From contig CBDDKS010000006.1 of assembly GCA_965230335.1 (NCBI GenBank), positions 310,001 to 374,000 on the forward strand: a stretch of DNA of 64,000 nucleotides, written 5' to 3'. The position numbers and the translations under genes were made by a program. The stretch's first letter is position 1. Each line of letters begins with the position of its first letter. Source of the DNA: CBDDKS01 sp965230335. GTDB taxonomy: Bacteria; Pseudomonadota; Gammaproteobacteria; Enterobacterales; Kangiellaceae. Below, in pieces: positions 36,574-45,925 of the stretch. The notes under the pieces are model-generated. The model searched no databases, had not been told where the DNA came from, and worked only from the letters and a program-made list of their open reading frames with translations.

Positions 36574-37463
36574 TGCAAATAATATCTGCATTACAAAATA
36601 ACACAACGCTCTTCGTTATTTTAATTTTTACTACCGGCTTATTAGTCGGTAGTTTTTTAAATGTGGTTATTTTTCGTTACCCAATTATGCTATTTAAAGA
36701 TTGGGGCAACATGGCAAAAGGTATTTTACAGGAACAAGGGTTTAAAATTAGCGGGGAAGCCAAAGACCCTTTTCTATTAAAAGAACCCTTTAATTTAGTC
36801 ACACCTCGTTCACGCTGTCCACACTGCAACCATTTAATTCGTGCCTGGGAAAACATTCCGGTTATCAGTTTTTTAATTCAACGGGCCAAATGCTCTCAGT
36901 GCCAGTCACCTATTTCCTTTCGTTATCCTTTTGTAGAATTACTCACTGCTATCAGCTGTGGCTGGATAGCCTGGCAATTCGGTGTTTCCTGGATAACCGC
37001 AATCTACTGTGTTCTTACTTGTCTGCTCATCGTACAAATTTTTATTGATATTGATCATAAAATCTTGCCAGATTCTATTAACTATATCATTCTATGGGGT
37101 GGATTATCAGCCTCGGCTTTAGGCTTCACTATTGAACTCTATGATGCTGTTTTAGGCGCTTTAATTGGCTATTTATCTCTCTGGACATTTTATTGGATTT
37201 TTAAGATATTAACCAAAAAAGAAGGTATGGGTTACGGCGATTTTAAATTACTGGCCGCTATTGGAGCCTTTGTTGGCTGGCAAAAACTATTGGTCGTTAT
37301 TGTATTATCTGCTGGTGTTGGTTCCATCATTGGTATTATGATGATCGTATTAAAATCCTTAACCAAAGATACTCAAATTCCATTTGGTCCCTATCTGGCT
37401 ATTGCCGGTTGGATAACCTTATTCTGGGGTGATAATCTGGTTAAAATATTTTATGGACTTTAG
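36573..37463 (+). CDS. pilD: Prepilin peptidase / N-methyltransferase
   Basis: A 296-residue polytopic A24 aspartic protease. The cytoplasmic N-terminal domain holds two CxxC pairs (CPHCNHLI and CSQCQSPISF) found in bifunctional enzymes. The catalytic aspartates are in FIDIDHKILPD and GYGDFKLLAAIGA. It removes the PilA leader and methylates the new N-terminal Phe. Part of pilBCD-coaE-zapD-yacG, a common gammaproteobacterial order. Confidence 0.95.
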   Translation: MQIISALQNNTTLFVILIFTTGLLVGSFLNVVIFRYPIMLFKDWGNMAKGILQEQGFKISGEAKDPFLLKEPFNLVTPRSRCPHCNHLIRAWENIPVISFLIQRAKCSQCQSPISFRYPFVELLTAISCGWIAWQFGVSWITAIYCVLTCLLIVQIFIDIDHKILPDSINYIILWGGLSASALGFTIELYDAVLGALIGYLSLWTFYWIFKILTKKEGMGYGDFKLLAAIGAFVGWQKLLVVIVLSAGVGSIIGIMMIVLKSLTKDTQIPFGPYLAIAGWITLFWGDNLVKIFYGL

Positions 37464-37481
37464 CATTTTTGAGTTTTCAAT

Positions 37482-38123
37482 ATGTCACAAAGATCTGTCT
37501 TCAAAGTGGGGCTTACAGGGGGAATTGGCAGTGGAAAATCTGCCGTTGCTGATTTTTTTAAACAACTGAACGTCAGTGTTATTGATGCGGATGTCGTTGC
37601 CAGAGAAGTTGTTGAACCTCACACACCCGCTTTTAAAAAAATTGTCGATTATTTTGGCCAGGATATTGTGCTGGAAAATGGTCAGCTGAATAGAGCACAT
37701 TTAAGACAACAGGTTTTTTCTCGATCCCCAGAAGCAGCTCATCATTTAAAGTGGCTGAACGCACTATTGCACCCCCTCATCAATCAACGTATGCAGGACT
37801 TTTATGATCAACAAACAGGCCATTATTGTATCGGTGTGATCCCCCTGCTATTTGAAAATCAATTAGAGCATCAATTTCACCGTATTTTAGTCGTTGATAT
37901 TCCTGTTGAACTGCAGATAGAAAGAGCCGCAAAAAGAGACAGTAAACATCGGGAGCAAATAGAAGCCATCATTAAACAACAAATTTCCCGAGAGAAAAGA
38001 TTGGCTCAAGCTGATGATATTATTGATAATTCGGGAAGTTTAGACAATACTCAACAACAAGTCCTTCAAAAACATCATTACTATCTATCACTCAGTGGAC
38101 ATGACAGCACTTCAGCAACCTAA
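37482..38123 (+). CDS. coaE: Dephospho-CoA kinase
   Basis: A 213-residue P-loop kinase with GLTGGIGSGKSAVADFF near residue 10 and the family motif VIDADVVAREVV. It phosphorylates the ribose 3'-OH of dephospho-CoA, the last step of CoA synthesis. It is 18 bases after pilD; its 3' end overlaps the zapD start region by about 23 bases. Confidence 0.93.
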   Translation: MSQRSVFKVGLTGGIGSGKSAVADFFKQLNVSVIDADVVAREVVEPHTPAFKKIVDYFGQDIVLENGQLNRAHLRQQVFSRSPEAAHHLKWLNALLHPLINQRMQDFYDQQTGHYCIGVIPLLFENQLEHQFHRILVVDIPVELQIERAAKRDSKHREQIEAIIKQQISREKRLAQADDIIDNSGSLDNTQQQVLQKHHYYLSLSGHDSTSAT

Positions 38124-38910
38124 TATTTTTGAGTATCCTCTGACGGAATCAATCAGAAACTTTCTGAGAATAGAGGCCTGTCTCAAACAATTGGAATATT
38201 TGGTTCATGAAAGCCAATCTTCAGCAGAGCATTTATCTGCCCTCATTCTTTTATTGAAATTACTCGACTTGTTATCTCGAACCGATATTAAAACGGAGCT
38301 CATTAGAGAGTTAGAATTTCAACAAAATAATTTTTCCGTTTTATCAGAAAACCCTGCTGTCGATAAAGATAAGCTATCAACCTTCTTAAAGCAGTTAAAA
38401 AAGTTACATAGTTGGGCTATTCAAACCCATGGGCGTTTGGGAGACAATCTCAGACAAGATCCCTTCATTGAACTGTTATCCAAAAAAGAAAGTTTTATAT
38501 TCTGTACTACTAATTTTGACATGCCAGAACTTGAACGTTTTATTAACCTGGATATGTCTCTCAGGCAAGATTATTTAGAACGTTGGCTTGATAAATTATA
38601 TGGATTAAAAACCAGTGTTGAAGTCATTTTGCGACTCACCAGAGAGTTGTCTCGATTTACACAGGTAACAGCATCCATGGGTGATTATCTTATAGAAAAG
38701 CCCGAAGCAGGTATTTCACTGCTTAGAATATCCTTAACACAATGTAGTCGACTCTTCCCTGAAGTCAGTGCTGGAAAACATCGTATAGCTATCCACTTTT
38801 TTTCTTTATCTGATGAACTTACCAAAATTAAATGTAATGATCCTATCGAATTCAACTATGCAACATGTGGTTGGAAAAATTCTCTATTAAATGAAAATAA
38901 TACAACATAA
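38101..38910 (+). CDS. zapD: Cell division protein ZapD
   Basis: About 269 residues, matching ZapD (DUF1342), a cytoplasmic protein that cross-links FtsZ filaments at the division ring. The start FEYPLTESIRNFLRIEACL and the C-terminal FFSLSDE are typical. ATG 38101 is used; a GTG at 38095 would add two residues. It overlaps coaE and is followed by yacG, the usual cluster. Confidence 0.88.
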   Translation: MTALQQPNIFEYPLTESIRNFLRIEACLKQLEYLVHESQSSAEHLSALILLLKLLDLLSRTDIKTELIRELEFQQNNFSVLSENPAVDKDKLSTFLKQLKKLHSWAIQTHGRLGDNLRQDPFIELLSKKESFIFCTTNFDMPELERFINLDMSLRQDYLERWLDKLYGLKTSVEVILRLTRELSRFTQVTASMGDYLIEKPEAGISLLRISLTQCSRLFPEVSAGKHRIAIHFFSLSDELTKIKCNDPIEFNYATCGWKNSLLNENNTT

Positions 38911-38934
38911 ATTTTTTAACGATAAATCTCTATC

Positions 38935-39108
38935 ATGAAAAAAAACTATCCTATTGCTTGTCCTCACTGTAAAAAAACGATTGTTTGGTCAGAAAAGTTT
39001 CCTTTTAGACCTTTTTGTTCAGAAAGATGTAAACTGATCGATTTAGGTGAATGGGCCGATGAACAAAAAAGAATTGCTGCTACTGCTCATCATTCAGATA
39101 TCCATTAA
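38935..39108 (+). CDS. yacG: DNA gyrase inhibitor YacG
   Basis: A 57-residue zinc-binding protein found by reading the frame after zapD. Four cysteines form C9-x2-C12 and C28-x3-C32 (CPHC, CSERC), followed by KLIDLGEWADEQ, the family hallmark. YacG binds GyrB and blocks DNA binding in E. coli. It closes the pil-coaE-zapD operon and is convergent with the VWA gene, 17 bases away. Confidence 0.92.
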   Translation: MKKNYPIACPHCKKTIVWSEKFPFRPFCSERCKLIDLGEWADEQKRIAATAHHSDIH

Positions 39109-39125
39109 ACTTTGTTAAAAACACG

Positions 39126-41159
39126 CTATGAATTGTTAATAATTTTGGCTCTTAAAACCAACTCAATAAAATCAGATCGATAACCAAAAAGATCCAACCC
39201 CATATTTTCTTTGGCCAATGTCAGTGCATGATCATAGCCCCAAGATTCCAAAGTATTATCTTCCTGTAGTATCTGTGCAAAACCAGCTACAGAAGTTGCA
39301 AATTGAATTTCACCTTCAATAGCTTTGTTAACTTGAGTCATTGGGTTAATGGGTATTTTTACTGATTGTTTATCATGTCCATAAGCTTTTTTATATTCAA
39401 GAGTTAACACACCATAATCACCTTCTTTAAAATAAGAGGTATGTCTATATTTTTGATATTCATTTAACAATGGTTCATTAATGGGTGTAATTTCAAAAAT
39501 AGCTGTCACATTATTGCCAGAAAGTAAATCACCTTGAAAAACAGATTCAGTAAATGTATTTTTTTTATTACTTTCCAATGATTCAAACCCTAAAAGACGA
39601 TATGACTGAACAAGATTTGAATTGAATTCAACTTGAACATTTACCTCTTTAGCTATCTTTGTGAATGCTCCAATAGTTTGCTCGGTTAGTTTTTTCTCGA
39701 TTTCATTATAGGTGTGTGCATAAGAAGCAATAATATGATTTTTTTCTGTTAACGAATTGATAAAAGCATCATCTTTTTTATCTCCCAATCCAAAAAAGGA
39801 AAAACGGATACCTTCTTTATATTTATGATATATCAAATCACTTAATTTGTTTTCATGTTCACGATTCAAATGAAAATATTCATTGGTCACCCAAACAACC
39901 TGGTTATTTGACATAACATTAAATTGCTTTTCGGCAAGTTGATATGCCATCTGAATATTTTCGTAATGATTAACTGCTTTCTTTAAACGTAATCTATTTA
40001 CTTTTTCTTGTATATTATAAATATCTTTTACAGTAAAAGCTTTAGTAGTAAACACACCTTTTCCATAATAATTAATGGATAGATTATTTTGACTTTGTTG
40101 TTCCGGCTTCATTATATAATGCAGTACTTGTGAAATTTTATTTTTGTTACTCACCTTAGTCGGTGTCAATAAAACTTCAGATGTATTGGAATAGGCAACA
40201 ATTGCAATACTGGCATTGTCATCCAATTTATCTATTAAGGAAACCATAGCATGCTTGAAAAGCAATACACTCTCAAAATCCATCAATTTTGATACATCCA
40301 ATAAAAATACCAAATTAGACGATGAAGGTTTTTCTAAACCAAGATCATATCCTTGTAGACCAATATGTATTAATTTATTCCCTTTTTTCCAAGGTGAATC
40401 AGTAACAACAATGGTTTCCTTTAAGGGTTGATGTAGCGATACTGGTTCTGAGTATTGATAATCAAAATGATTCAGCATTTCTTTTAAATCAACCCTATAT
40501 TTATCAGGCAAAGTACCTGTTTTTAATTGTTGGCTGATTGCGAGATAGGTTGAACTCGTTATATTATCCGTATAAACCGATGCTAATTGTTTAAATTCGA
40601 CTTCTGAATCACTATTATCAAAAGCACCGGATGACATCCTATTATTTGATATATTTTCCATTGGATTCAATACACTTTCATTAGGACTAAACCATGATTT
40701 TTTTTCTTTTCCCTTCAATAGTTCAGAATCAATGATATCTTTGCTCCACTCATTTTGTTCATATCGGTTATCATTAACATAAGCTATTTTTTCAAGTTCA
40801 TGATATGCTCCTTGATCTTGATGTAGTAGAATCCATAACAACCCCATTAAAATACAAGCACTGGCTATACCACTCATCATATACTTCAATGAAGTATTTT
40901 TATATATCGTTTTTTTATCTCTTTTCAATATTTCACTCATATTCATCCATAAAGGCAAACAGGTTAACAACCTTTGTTTTACTCGAAAATACTTGTTTTG
41001 TTGAATACCTTCAACGTCATCTTGAGAGTATTCATTTTGATCCAATAATTCTGACTCTCTAAAAACAGTTAAAGCCAAATCAATATTTTTTTGTTTTGTA
41101 AACTCATCAGGGCATTTGTTCAATTTATGAAACAAATGTTTTATATAAACTTCATTCAT
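39126..41159 (-). CDS. Membrane-anchored VWA-domain protein coupled to an ECF sigma factor
   Basis: About 677 residues. A cytoplasmic N-terminal region of ~90 residues is followed by one membrane segment (SGIASACILMGLLWILL, about 96-112), an extracytoplasmic linker, a von Willebrand A domain (about 280-480) and a C-terminal region like the DUF3520 part of YfbK proteins. The expected metal site DxSxS reads DVSKL, losing the second Ser. ATG 41159 is used, because it overlaps the sigma stop (ATGA). The layout (cytoplasmic tail, one helix, outside sensor) next to an ECF sigma gene suggests an anti-sigma or signalling partner; this is inference. Confidence 0.72.
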   Translation of the reverse strand: MNEVYIKHLFHKLNKCPDEFTKQKNIDLALTVFRESELLDQNEYSQDDVEGIQQNKYFRVKQRLLTCLPLWMNMSEILKRDKKTIYKNTSLKYMMSGIASACILMGLLWILLHQDQGAYHELEKIAYVNDNRYEQNEWSKDIIDSELLKGKEKKSWFSPNESVLNPMENISNNRMSSGAFDNSDSEVEFKQLASVYTDNITSSTYLAISQQLKTGTLPDKYRVDLKEMLNHFDYQYSEPVSLHQPLKETIVVTDSPWKKGNKLIHIGLQGYDLGLEKPSSSNLVFLLDVSKLMDFESVLLFKHAMVSLIDKLDDNASIAIVAYSNTSEVLLTPTKVSNKNKISQVLHYIMKPEQQSQNNLSINYYGKGVFTTKAFTVKDIYNIQEKVNRLRLKKAVNHYENIQMAYQLAEKQFNVMSNNQVVWVTNEYFHLNREHENKLSDLIYHKYKEGIRFSFFGLGDKKDDAFINSLTEKNHIIASYAHTYNEIEKKLTEQTIGAFTKIAKEVNVQVEFNSNLVQSYRLLGFESLESNKKNTFTESVFQGDLLSGNNVTAIFEITPINEPLLNEYQKYRHTSYFKEGDYGVLTLEYKKAYGHDKQSVKIPINPMTQVNKAIEGEIQFATSVAGFAQILQEDNTLESWGYDHALTLAKENMGLDLFGYRSDFIELVLRAKIINNS

Positions 41160-41683
41160 GAGCAAACCTCAACAAGTACATTTAATCTTTTACGTACTTG
41201 ATAAATTCTCCAGGAAACTGTCGACTCCTTAACTTGTAAAATATCTGCAGCTTCCTTATGATTTAAACCTTCTCCCAAAACCAGCAGTACTGTTTCCTGA
41301 TATCCTTCTCCAAAAGAAGCTAACTGTATTAATATTTGTTGAAGATAGACCTTTTGAAAGTTTTCCTCGTCTTTTAAACAAGGATGCTCAACCACTTTAT
41401 CCAAAGAATCATAACGATGTCGATACTGTACTTTTTGCCAGTCTTTTGCACAATTAATAACCAATCGATATAACCAGGTTGTAAATTTAGATTCAAATTT
41501 AAATTGATGGATATTTCTTGCAAGCTTTATACAGGATTGTTGTGTGATATCTTCTGCATCAATGACATTGCCACTCCACTTTAGTGCATAACTGTATATC
41601 ATTCCATAACATTCTTCCAACAGCTCTTCAAAAGCTGATTCATTTCCACTTTGTATTTTTTTTGTTAAATGCTCTAAGTTCAT
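41156..41683 (-). CDS. ECF-type RNA polymerase sigma factor
   Basis: A 175-residue sigma-70 family protein with region 2 (DAEDITQQSCIKLARNIHQFKFESKFTTWLYRLVINCAKDW) and region 4 (GEGLNHKEAADILQVKESTVSWRIYQVRKRL). No N-terminal extension. Translation is coupled to the VWA gene by an ATGA overlap. ECF factors are usually held by a co-transcribed membrane anti-sigma; the VWA protein takes that place here. An inverted repeat lies upstream. Confidence 0.88.
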   Translation of the reverse strand: MNLEHLTKKIQSGNESAFEELLEECYGMIYSYALKWSGNVIDAEDITQQSCIKLARNIHQFKFESKFTTWLYRLVINCAKDWQKVQYRHRYDSLDKVVEHPCLKDEENFQKVYLQQILIQLASFGEGYQETVLLVLGEGLNHKEAADILQVKESTVSWRIYQVRKRLNVLVEVCS

Positions 41684-41986
41684 TGATACCCTTTTTTCTC
41701 TGTTTATTAATGAGACGTGTTTTAAGTCACATTCCTTGGACTTAAAAATAATTTTTTCTCAAAAAAACCTATAACATTTTGATTTCATTAACAATAATTT
41801 ATTTAAAAACACCTTTTAACATTTTAATAAACACTCTTAATCCCATCCTATAATAAAAAGAAGAACCATATCAATCCTTTATTTGATTTTTTTAAAAATC
41901 AAGTGGTTAGAGCCTTCATTTATTGCTATAACTCTTTTTAAGTCATACAATAAGTTTTTATGAATCTTATTATTTAAAATTAATCT
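41684..41986. other. Divergent intergenic region between ECF sigma and Ycf46-like genes
   Basis: About 300 bases with no gene. It must hold the two divergent promoters. The most visible structure is the perfect inverted pair at 41720-41747. No -35 AAC motif typical of ECF promoters stands out to me. Confidence 0.5.
41720..41747. promoter_or_regulatory. Inverted repeat upstream of the ECF sigma gene
   Basis: Perfect 9-base arms TTTTAAGTC and GACTTAAAA separated by 10 bases, centred about 50 bases before the sigma start. TTTTTAAGTC recurs once at about 41936-41945 before the Ycf46-like gene. Could be an operator or a leader hairpin. Confidence 0.45.
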
Positions 41987-43513
41987 ATGCCTGATCAACG
42001 TGAATTAGAACTTCTGCTGAATACAGAGTTTCCTATTATTTCTATTGAAACCCATGAAGAAATCAGAGCTCTTCAGTTATTTAAAAAAATGAAAACAACC
42101 CGTTTTTCTATTTTTACATGGACAACAACGGAAGGACTCAATCCATATGCTATTCCCAATATCAGTCATCTCACTATTGAAGACTACACACCCAAACAAA
42201 ATAACCAACATTCAAATCCTAGTAATATCACTATTGAACCTGAGGTAATGCTAAATCAAGTAAAAAACGACAAAAAAAATATTATTCTTTTATTACTTGA
42301 TTTTCACCCTTATATTGATGATCCCAAAATAATACGCCTGATAAAAGAAATTGCTCAGCAATACACTCATAAAAAAGTGAAACTTATTTTTGTGAGCCAT
42401 GAACTATCCATACCTGAAGAAATAAAAAAGTTTATTATAAAATTTGAATTGTCGCTACCAGGAGAAGAACAAATCAGGAAGCTGATTCTTGATGAAGCTA
42501 AACAATGGTATTCAATGAACGCCAAGAAAAAAATCCAAATTGATAAAAATGCGATTGAATTATTAGTTAAAAATTTACAGGGTTTAACTTTTACAGATGC
42601 ACGACGTCTTATCAAAAATGCTATCTATAATGATGGCGCTATTACACATAGTGATATTAAAGAAGTCATGAATGCCAAGTATCAATTGGTAGGCCAACAA
42701 GGCGTACTTTCTTTTGAATATGAAACCTCTCACTTTTCAGAAGTAGGTGGCTTTGATAATTTAAAACAATGGTTATCATTACGTAAGAATTTTTTTGCGA
42801 ATACTTCATCAGATGATATTGATATTCCCAAAGGTCTTTTATTATTGGGTGTTCAAGGATGTGGTAAAAGTTTAGCCGCACGTGCTATTGCCGGTTCATG
42901 GGAAGTCCCCTTACTGCGTTTTGATTTTTCCACTTTATACAATAAATATATTGGTGAAACAGAAAAAAATATTCGGGACACTTTAAAATCAGCTGAACTT
43001 TTAGCGCCTTGTATTTTATGGATTGATGAAATAGAAAAAGCCATTCAAACTGGCAACGATGACAGTGGCACCTCACAACGTATTTTAGGTACCTTATTAA
43101 CCTGGATGGCAGAAAAAAAGCATCGTGTATTTATTGTCGCTACAGCCAATGATATTCATTCATTGCCCCCTGAGTTAATACGTAAAGGACGTTTGGATGA
43201 AATTTTCTTTGTTGATTTACCGAAAGTAACAACTCGTGTTGCTATTCTGGAAATTCATTTAAAAAAACGTCGTCTATCATTAACAACAGATGAGCTGATG
43301 ACTATTGCATTAGAAACAGAAGGTTTTTCAGGAGCTGAATTAGAGCAGCTGGTTGTCTCCGCTCGTTTTGCAGCAAAAGCACATCAAAAACCCTTCCAAA
43401 TACAAGATTTAAAAAATGCAATTAAAAATACCCAACCCTTATCCATCACATTAAAAGAAAAATTGAATGCTTTAAGAAAGTGGGGAAAAACCCGAGCGGT
43501 GAATGTTGAATAA
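41987..43513 (+). CDS. Ycf46-like AAA+ ATPase
   Basis: A 508-residue AAA protein. The N-terminal ~240 residues (ELELLLNTEFPIISIETHEEIRAL) fit Ycf46-type proteins of cyanobacteria and gammaproteobacteria. The AAA module has Walker A GVQGCGKS from residue 288, Walker B CILWIDEIEKA near 342, sensor TANDIHSLPPELIRKGRLDE with the arginine finger region. The C-terminus has the AAA lid. The family's role is unclear; links to photosynthesis regulation or carbon uptake are reported for cyanobacterial members. Divergent from the ECF sigma gene. Confidence 0.85.
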   Translation: MPDQRELELLLNTEFPIISIETHEEIRALQLFKKMKTTRFSIFTWTTTEGLNPYAIPNISHLTIEDYTPKQNNQHSNPSNITIEPEVMLNQVKNDKKNIILLLLDFHPYIDDPKIIRLIKEIAQQYTHKKVKLIFVSHELSIPEEIKKFIIKFELSLPGEEQIRKLILDEAKQWYSMNAKKKIQIDKNAIELLVKNLQGLTFTDARRLIKNAIYNDGAITHSDIKEVMNAKYQLVGQQGVLSFEYETSHFSEVGGFDNLKQWLSLRKNFFANTSSDDIDIPKGLLLLGVQGCGKSLAARAIAGSWEVPLLRFDFSTLYNKYIGETEKNIRDTLKSAELLAPCILWIDEIEKAIQTGNDDSGTSQRILGTLLTWMAEKKHRVFIVATANDIHSLPPELIRKGRLDEIFFVDLPKVTTRVAILEIHLKKRRLSLTTDELMTIALETEGFSGAELEQLVVSARFAAKAHQKPFQIQDLKNAIKNTQPLSITLKEKLNALRKWGKTRAVNVE

Positions 43514-43598
43514 GGATATTTTGTCCTAATATTTTTGTGATACTTTCTTGATAATCTTGTGATTAAATCAACATGTTTTCTTTATAGCATTAAGAGCT

Positions 43599-43692
43599 GT
43601 TGCTCTTTCATGGTGACACCTGTTAATTTTGAAAAAACGCCTTTCTAAGGCACAAAATTGGCAGGATGTGCGATGTACTGCGAAAGAGCAAC
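43599..43692 (+). promoter_or_regulatory. Long-range inverted repeat before the spondin genes
   Basis: GTTGCTCTTTC (43599-43609) and GAAAGAGCAAC (43682-43692) are perfect 11-base arms 72 bases apart, with a small hairpin GCCTT/AAGGC (43646-43658 region) between them. It lies in the 5' region of the spondin gene and may form a leader RNA structure or be a short mobile repeat. Confidence 0.5.
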
Positions 43693-43733
43693 AAAACCTA
43701 ATTTTCCATTAATTAATGTGTGAGAAAAAACCC

Positions 43734-44432
43734 ATGAAACTCAAACCGTACCTCTCTTTTATCTTTTTAATCGCTTTATCAAATTATGCTTTCTCTGCCA
43801 GAATCTCTGTTGAAATTACTAACTTAACCCATGGCAGTTATTTTACTCCGATATTGATCACTGCTCATTCAGAAGGTACACACCTGTTTGAAGTGGGATC
43901 TCCTGCAAGCTCTGCTCTACAAACAATGGCTGAAGGTGGTAATATTGCGCCACTTAAAGCGGTAGCCGATTCAATTAATGCCGTCAGCGTAGAAAATCCT
44001 GCTGAAGGTTTACTGGCTCCTGCTACCAAAACCTCTACAAATACTTTTGACACTAGAAGTAATAATTACTTAAGCATTACCGCAATGATTTTACCTTCAA
44101 ATGATGGCTTTATCGGTTTAGATGCCTGGAAAATACCATCAAAAAAAGGCACCTATACTGTTTACCTCAATGCCTATGATGCAGGCACAGAAGCCAATGA
44201 TGAAGTAGTGAATGGCGGCGGTGAATCTGGTGTTCCGGGTATTCCTGCAAACCCTGGTATGAATGGTGGACAAAATGCGACGGGGGTCACAACGACTGAA
44301 AATAATACTAATGTCCATATTCATCGCGGCGTTGTTGGTGATACTGATGCAGAGGGTGGAAAAAGTGACCTGGATTCCAGAATACATCGTTGGTTAAACC
44401 CTGTAGCCAAAGCAGTTATTAAGGTTCAGTAA
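43734..44432 (+). CDS. Secreted spondin-domain protein
   Basis: About 232 residues: signal peptide MKLKPYLSFIFLIALSNYAF then a Spondin_N domain (ISVEITNLTHGSYFTPILITAHSEGTHLFEVGSPASSALQTMAEGGN). The C-terminal part is glycine/asparagine-rich and ends with HIHRGVVGD...DLDSRIHRWLNPVAKAVI. Bacterial spondin-domain proteins are exported, often next to two-component systems; their ligand is unknown. ATG 43734 places the signal peptide at the start; ATG 43716 would add MCEKKP. Followed by a second spondin protein after 13 bases. Confidence 0.82.
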   Translation: MKLKPYLSFIFLIALSNYAFSARISVEITNLTHGSYFTPILITAHSEGTHLFEVGSPASSALQTMAEGGNIAPLKAVADSINAVSVENPAEGLLAPATKTSTNTFDTRSNNYLSITAMILPSNDGFIGLDAWKIPSKKGTYTVYLNAYDAGTEANDEVVNGGGESGVPGIPANPGMNGGQNATGVTTTENNTNVHIHRGVVGDTDAEGGKSDLDSRIHRWLNPVAKAVIKVQ

Positions 44433-44445
44433 GGAGATATCTGTC

Positions 44446-45135
44446 ATGCCACAATCCTTAATCACTAAAATAGGTGCGATTTTATTCATTTTATCCCTGG
44501 CGGCCTGTCAGCAACAAAATGCTATTTATGAAATCACCGTAATTAACGCAACAAATAATCAACCCTTATCTCCTGTAGCCGTTGTATTGCATAACCGTGA
44601 CTTTTCAGCCTGGTCTATTGGAGAGCCTGCCTCTCTTGGTCTGGAACAACTGGCTGAATCGGGTTCTCCTGTTGATTTCCTTAATGAAGCTGAAACGACT
44701 TTAGACATAGAAGATATGATTGCTGCAGATGGTGTATTACCTCCTGGACAGCAAGTCACACTTGAAGTCTCTGCACAATCATTTTTTCGCCTAAGTAACC
44801 TTGAAATTACCATCGCAACCATGCTGGTTAACACCAATGATGCTTTTACTGGCATCACCGGAGAAAGTATTGGCAAATTACGTATCGGACAAAGCCTTGA
44901 AATTCTTGCACCAATTTATGATGCAGGAACCGAGGAAAACTCTGAAACAACCAATAGCATACCTGGCCCTGCAGCAGGTGGTGAAGGCTTTAACTTGACA
45001 AGAGAAAGTCGTAATATAGTCACACGACATCCTGGTGTCGTTACTCAAGCTGACGATTTTGCTGAGTCCGTTTTGGATGAGTCACATCGTTTTGATAATG
45101 GCGCCATGCTGATTAAAATATCACGTGTTCAGTAA
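44446..45135 (+). CDS. Spondin-domain lipoprotein
   Basis: A 229-residue paralogue of the previous protein. It has a lipoprotein signal with lipobox LAAC (C21) followed by QQQN, then the spondin pattern YEITVINATNNQPLSPVAVVLHNRDFSAWSIGEPASLGLEQLAESG and the ending HPGVVTQADDF. AAGGAGAT lies ahead of the ATG. One spondin protein soluble and one lipid-anchored suggests a matched periplasmic or surface pair. Ended by an intrinsic terminator. Confidence 0.82.
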   Translation: MPQSLITKIGAILFILSLAACQQQNAIYEITVINATNNQPLSPVAVVLHNRDFSAWSIGEPASLGLEQLAESGSPVDFLNEAETTLDIEDMIAADGVLPPGQQVTLEVSAQSFFRLSNLEITIATMLVNTNDAFTGITGESIGKLRIGQSLEILAPIYDAGTEENSETTNSIPGPAAGGEGFNLTRESRNIVTRHPGVVTQADDFAESVLDESHRFDNGAMLIKISRVQ

Positions 45136-45146
45136 ATTTTAATCCT

Positions 45147-45186
45147 AGATGAGAAGTTTGTCACAAAAACTTCTCATCTTTATTTT
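45147..45186 (+). terminator. Intrinsic terminator after the spondin genes
   Basis: Arms AGATGAGAAGTTT (45147-45159) and AAACTTCTCATCT (45167-45179) are followed by TTATTTTT. It sits just 23 bases before the response regulator start, so read-through could still link the two parts. Confidence 0.85.
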
Positions 45187-45208
45187 TAACCATAACCAAT
45201 GACTTCAT

Positions 45209-45925
45209 ATGGCAGAAACAATACTGATAGTAGAAGATCAAAAAGATATTAACCATCTCATATCATTGAACTTACAAATGCTGAATTTTACGACAACTTG
45301 TTGTCATAATGGATTAGAAGGTTACAATTTAGCTATTGAAAATAACTATAATTTAATCGTATTGGATATCATGTTACCCGGCATGGATGGCTTACAAATC
45401 TGCCAGATGTTACGCTCAAAAAATATTTATACGCCTATATTAATGTTAACTGCAAAAAGTTCTGAAGCCGAACGTGTCGTAGGACTGGAAATGGGTGCAG
45501 ATGATTATTTAACAAAGCCTTTTAGCGTACTCGAATTACAAGCACGAGTAAAAGCTTTGCTCAGACGTGTTTCTTTTTTAAAAAAGAAACCACTGCCTAA
45601 AGAGGATGATAATGATTTAATGTTTGACGATTTATCAATTCAAAAACAAAAAAGAATCGTAAAAATCAAAGATAAAATTGTACCTCTAACAGCAAAAGAA
45701 TTTGATTTATTGTTATATATGGCCAATTTTCCAGGGCAGGTTTTTAGTCGCGAACAACTGCTTAATGCCGTTTGGGGGTATCAGCATAGTGGTTATGAAC
45801 ATACCGTCAATTCCCATATTAATCGTCTACGATCAAAACTTGAACAAGATCCTGCACAGCCTAAATATGTCTTAACTGTTTGGGGAGTCGGTTATAAATT
45901 TAACGAAACCTATGATCCTGTCTAG
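45209..45925 (+). CDS. OmpR-family response regulator
   Basis: A 238-residue regulator. Receiver domain with phospho-acceptor D53 in IVLDIMLPGMDG, acidic EDQKD at the start and K in LTKPF, then an OmpR/PhoB winged helix (LTAKEFDLLLYMANFPGQVFSREQLL, HTVNSHINRLRSKLEQDP). It overlaps the kinase gene by 14 bases. Position after two spondin genes suggests it controls them or senses with them; no operator was identified. Confidence 0.92.
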   Translation: MAETILIVEDQKDINHLISLNLQMLNFTTTCCHNGLEGYNLAIENNYNLIVLDIMLPGMDGLQICQMLRSKNIYTPILMLTAKSSEAERVVGLEMGADDYLTKPFSVLELQARVKALLRRVSFLKKKPLPKEDDNDLMFDDLSIQKQKRIVKIKDKIVPLTAKEFDLLLYMANFPGQVFSREQLLNAVWGYQHSGYEHTVNSHINRLRSKLEQDPAQPKYVLTVWGVGYKFNETYDPV

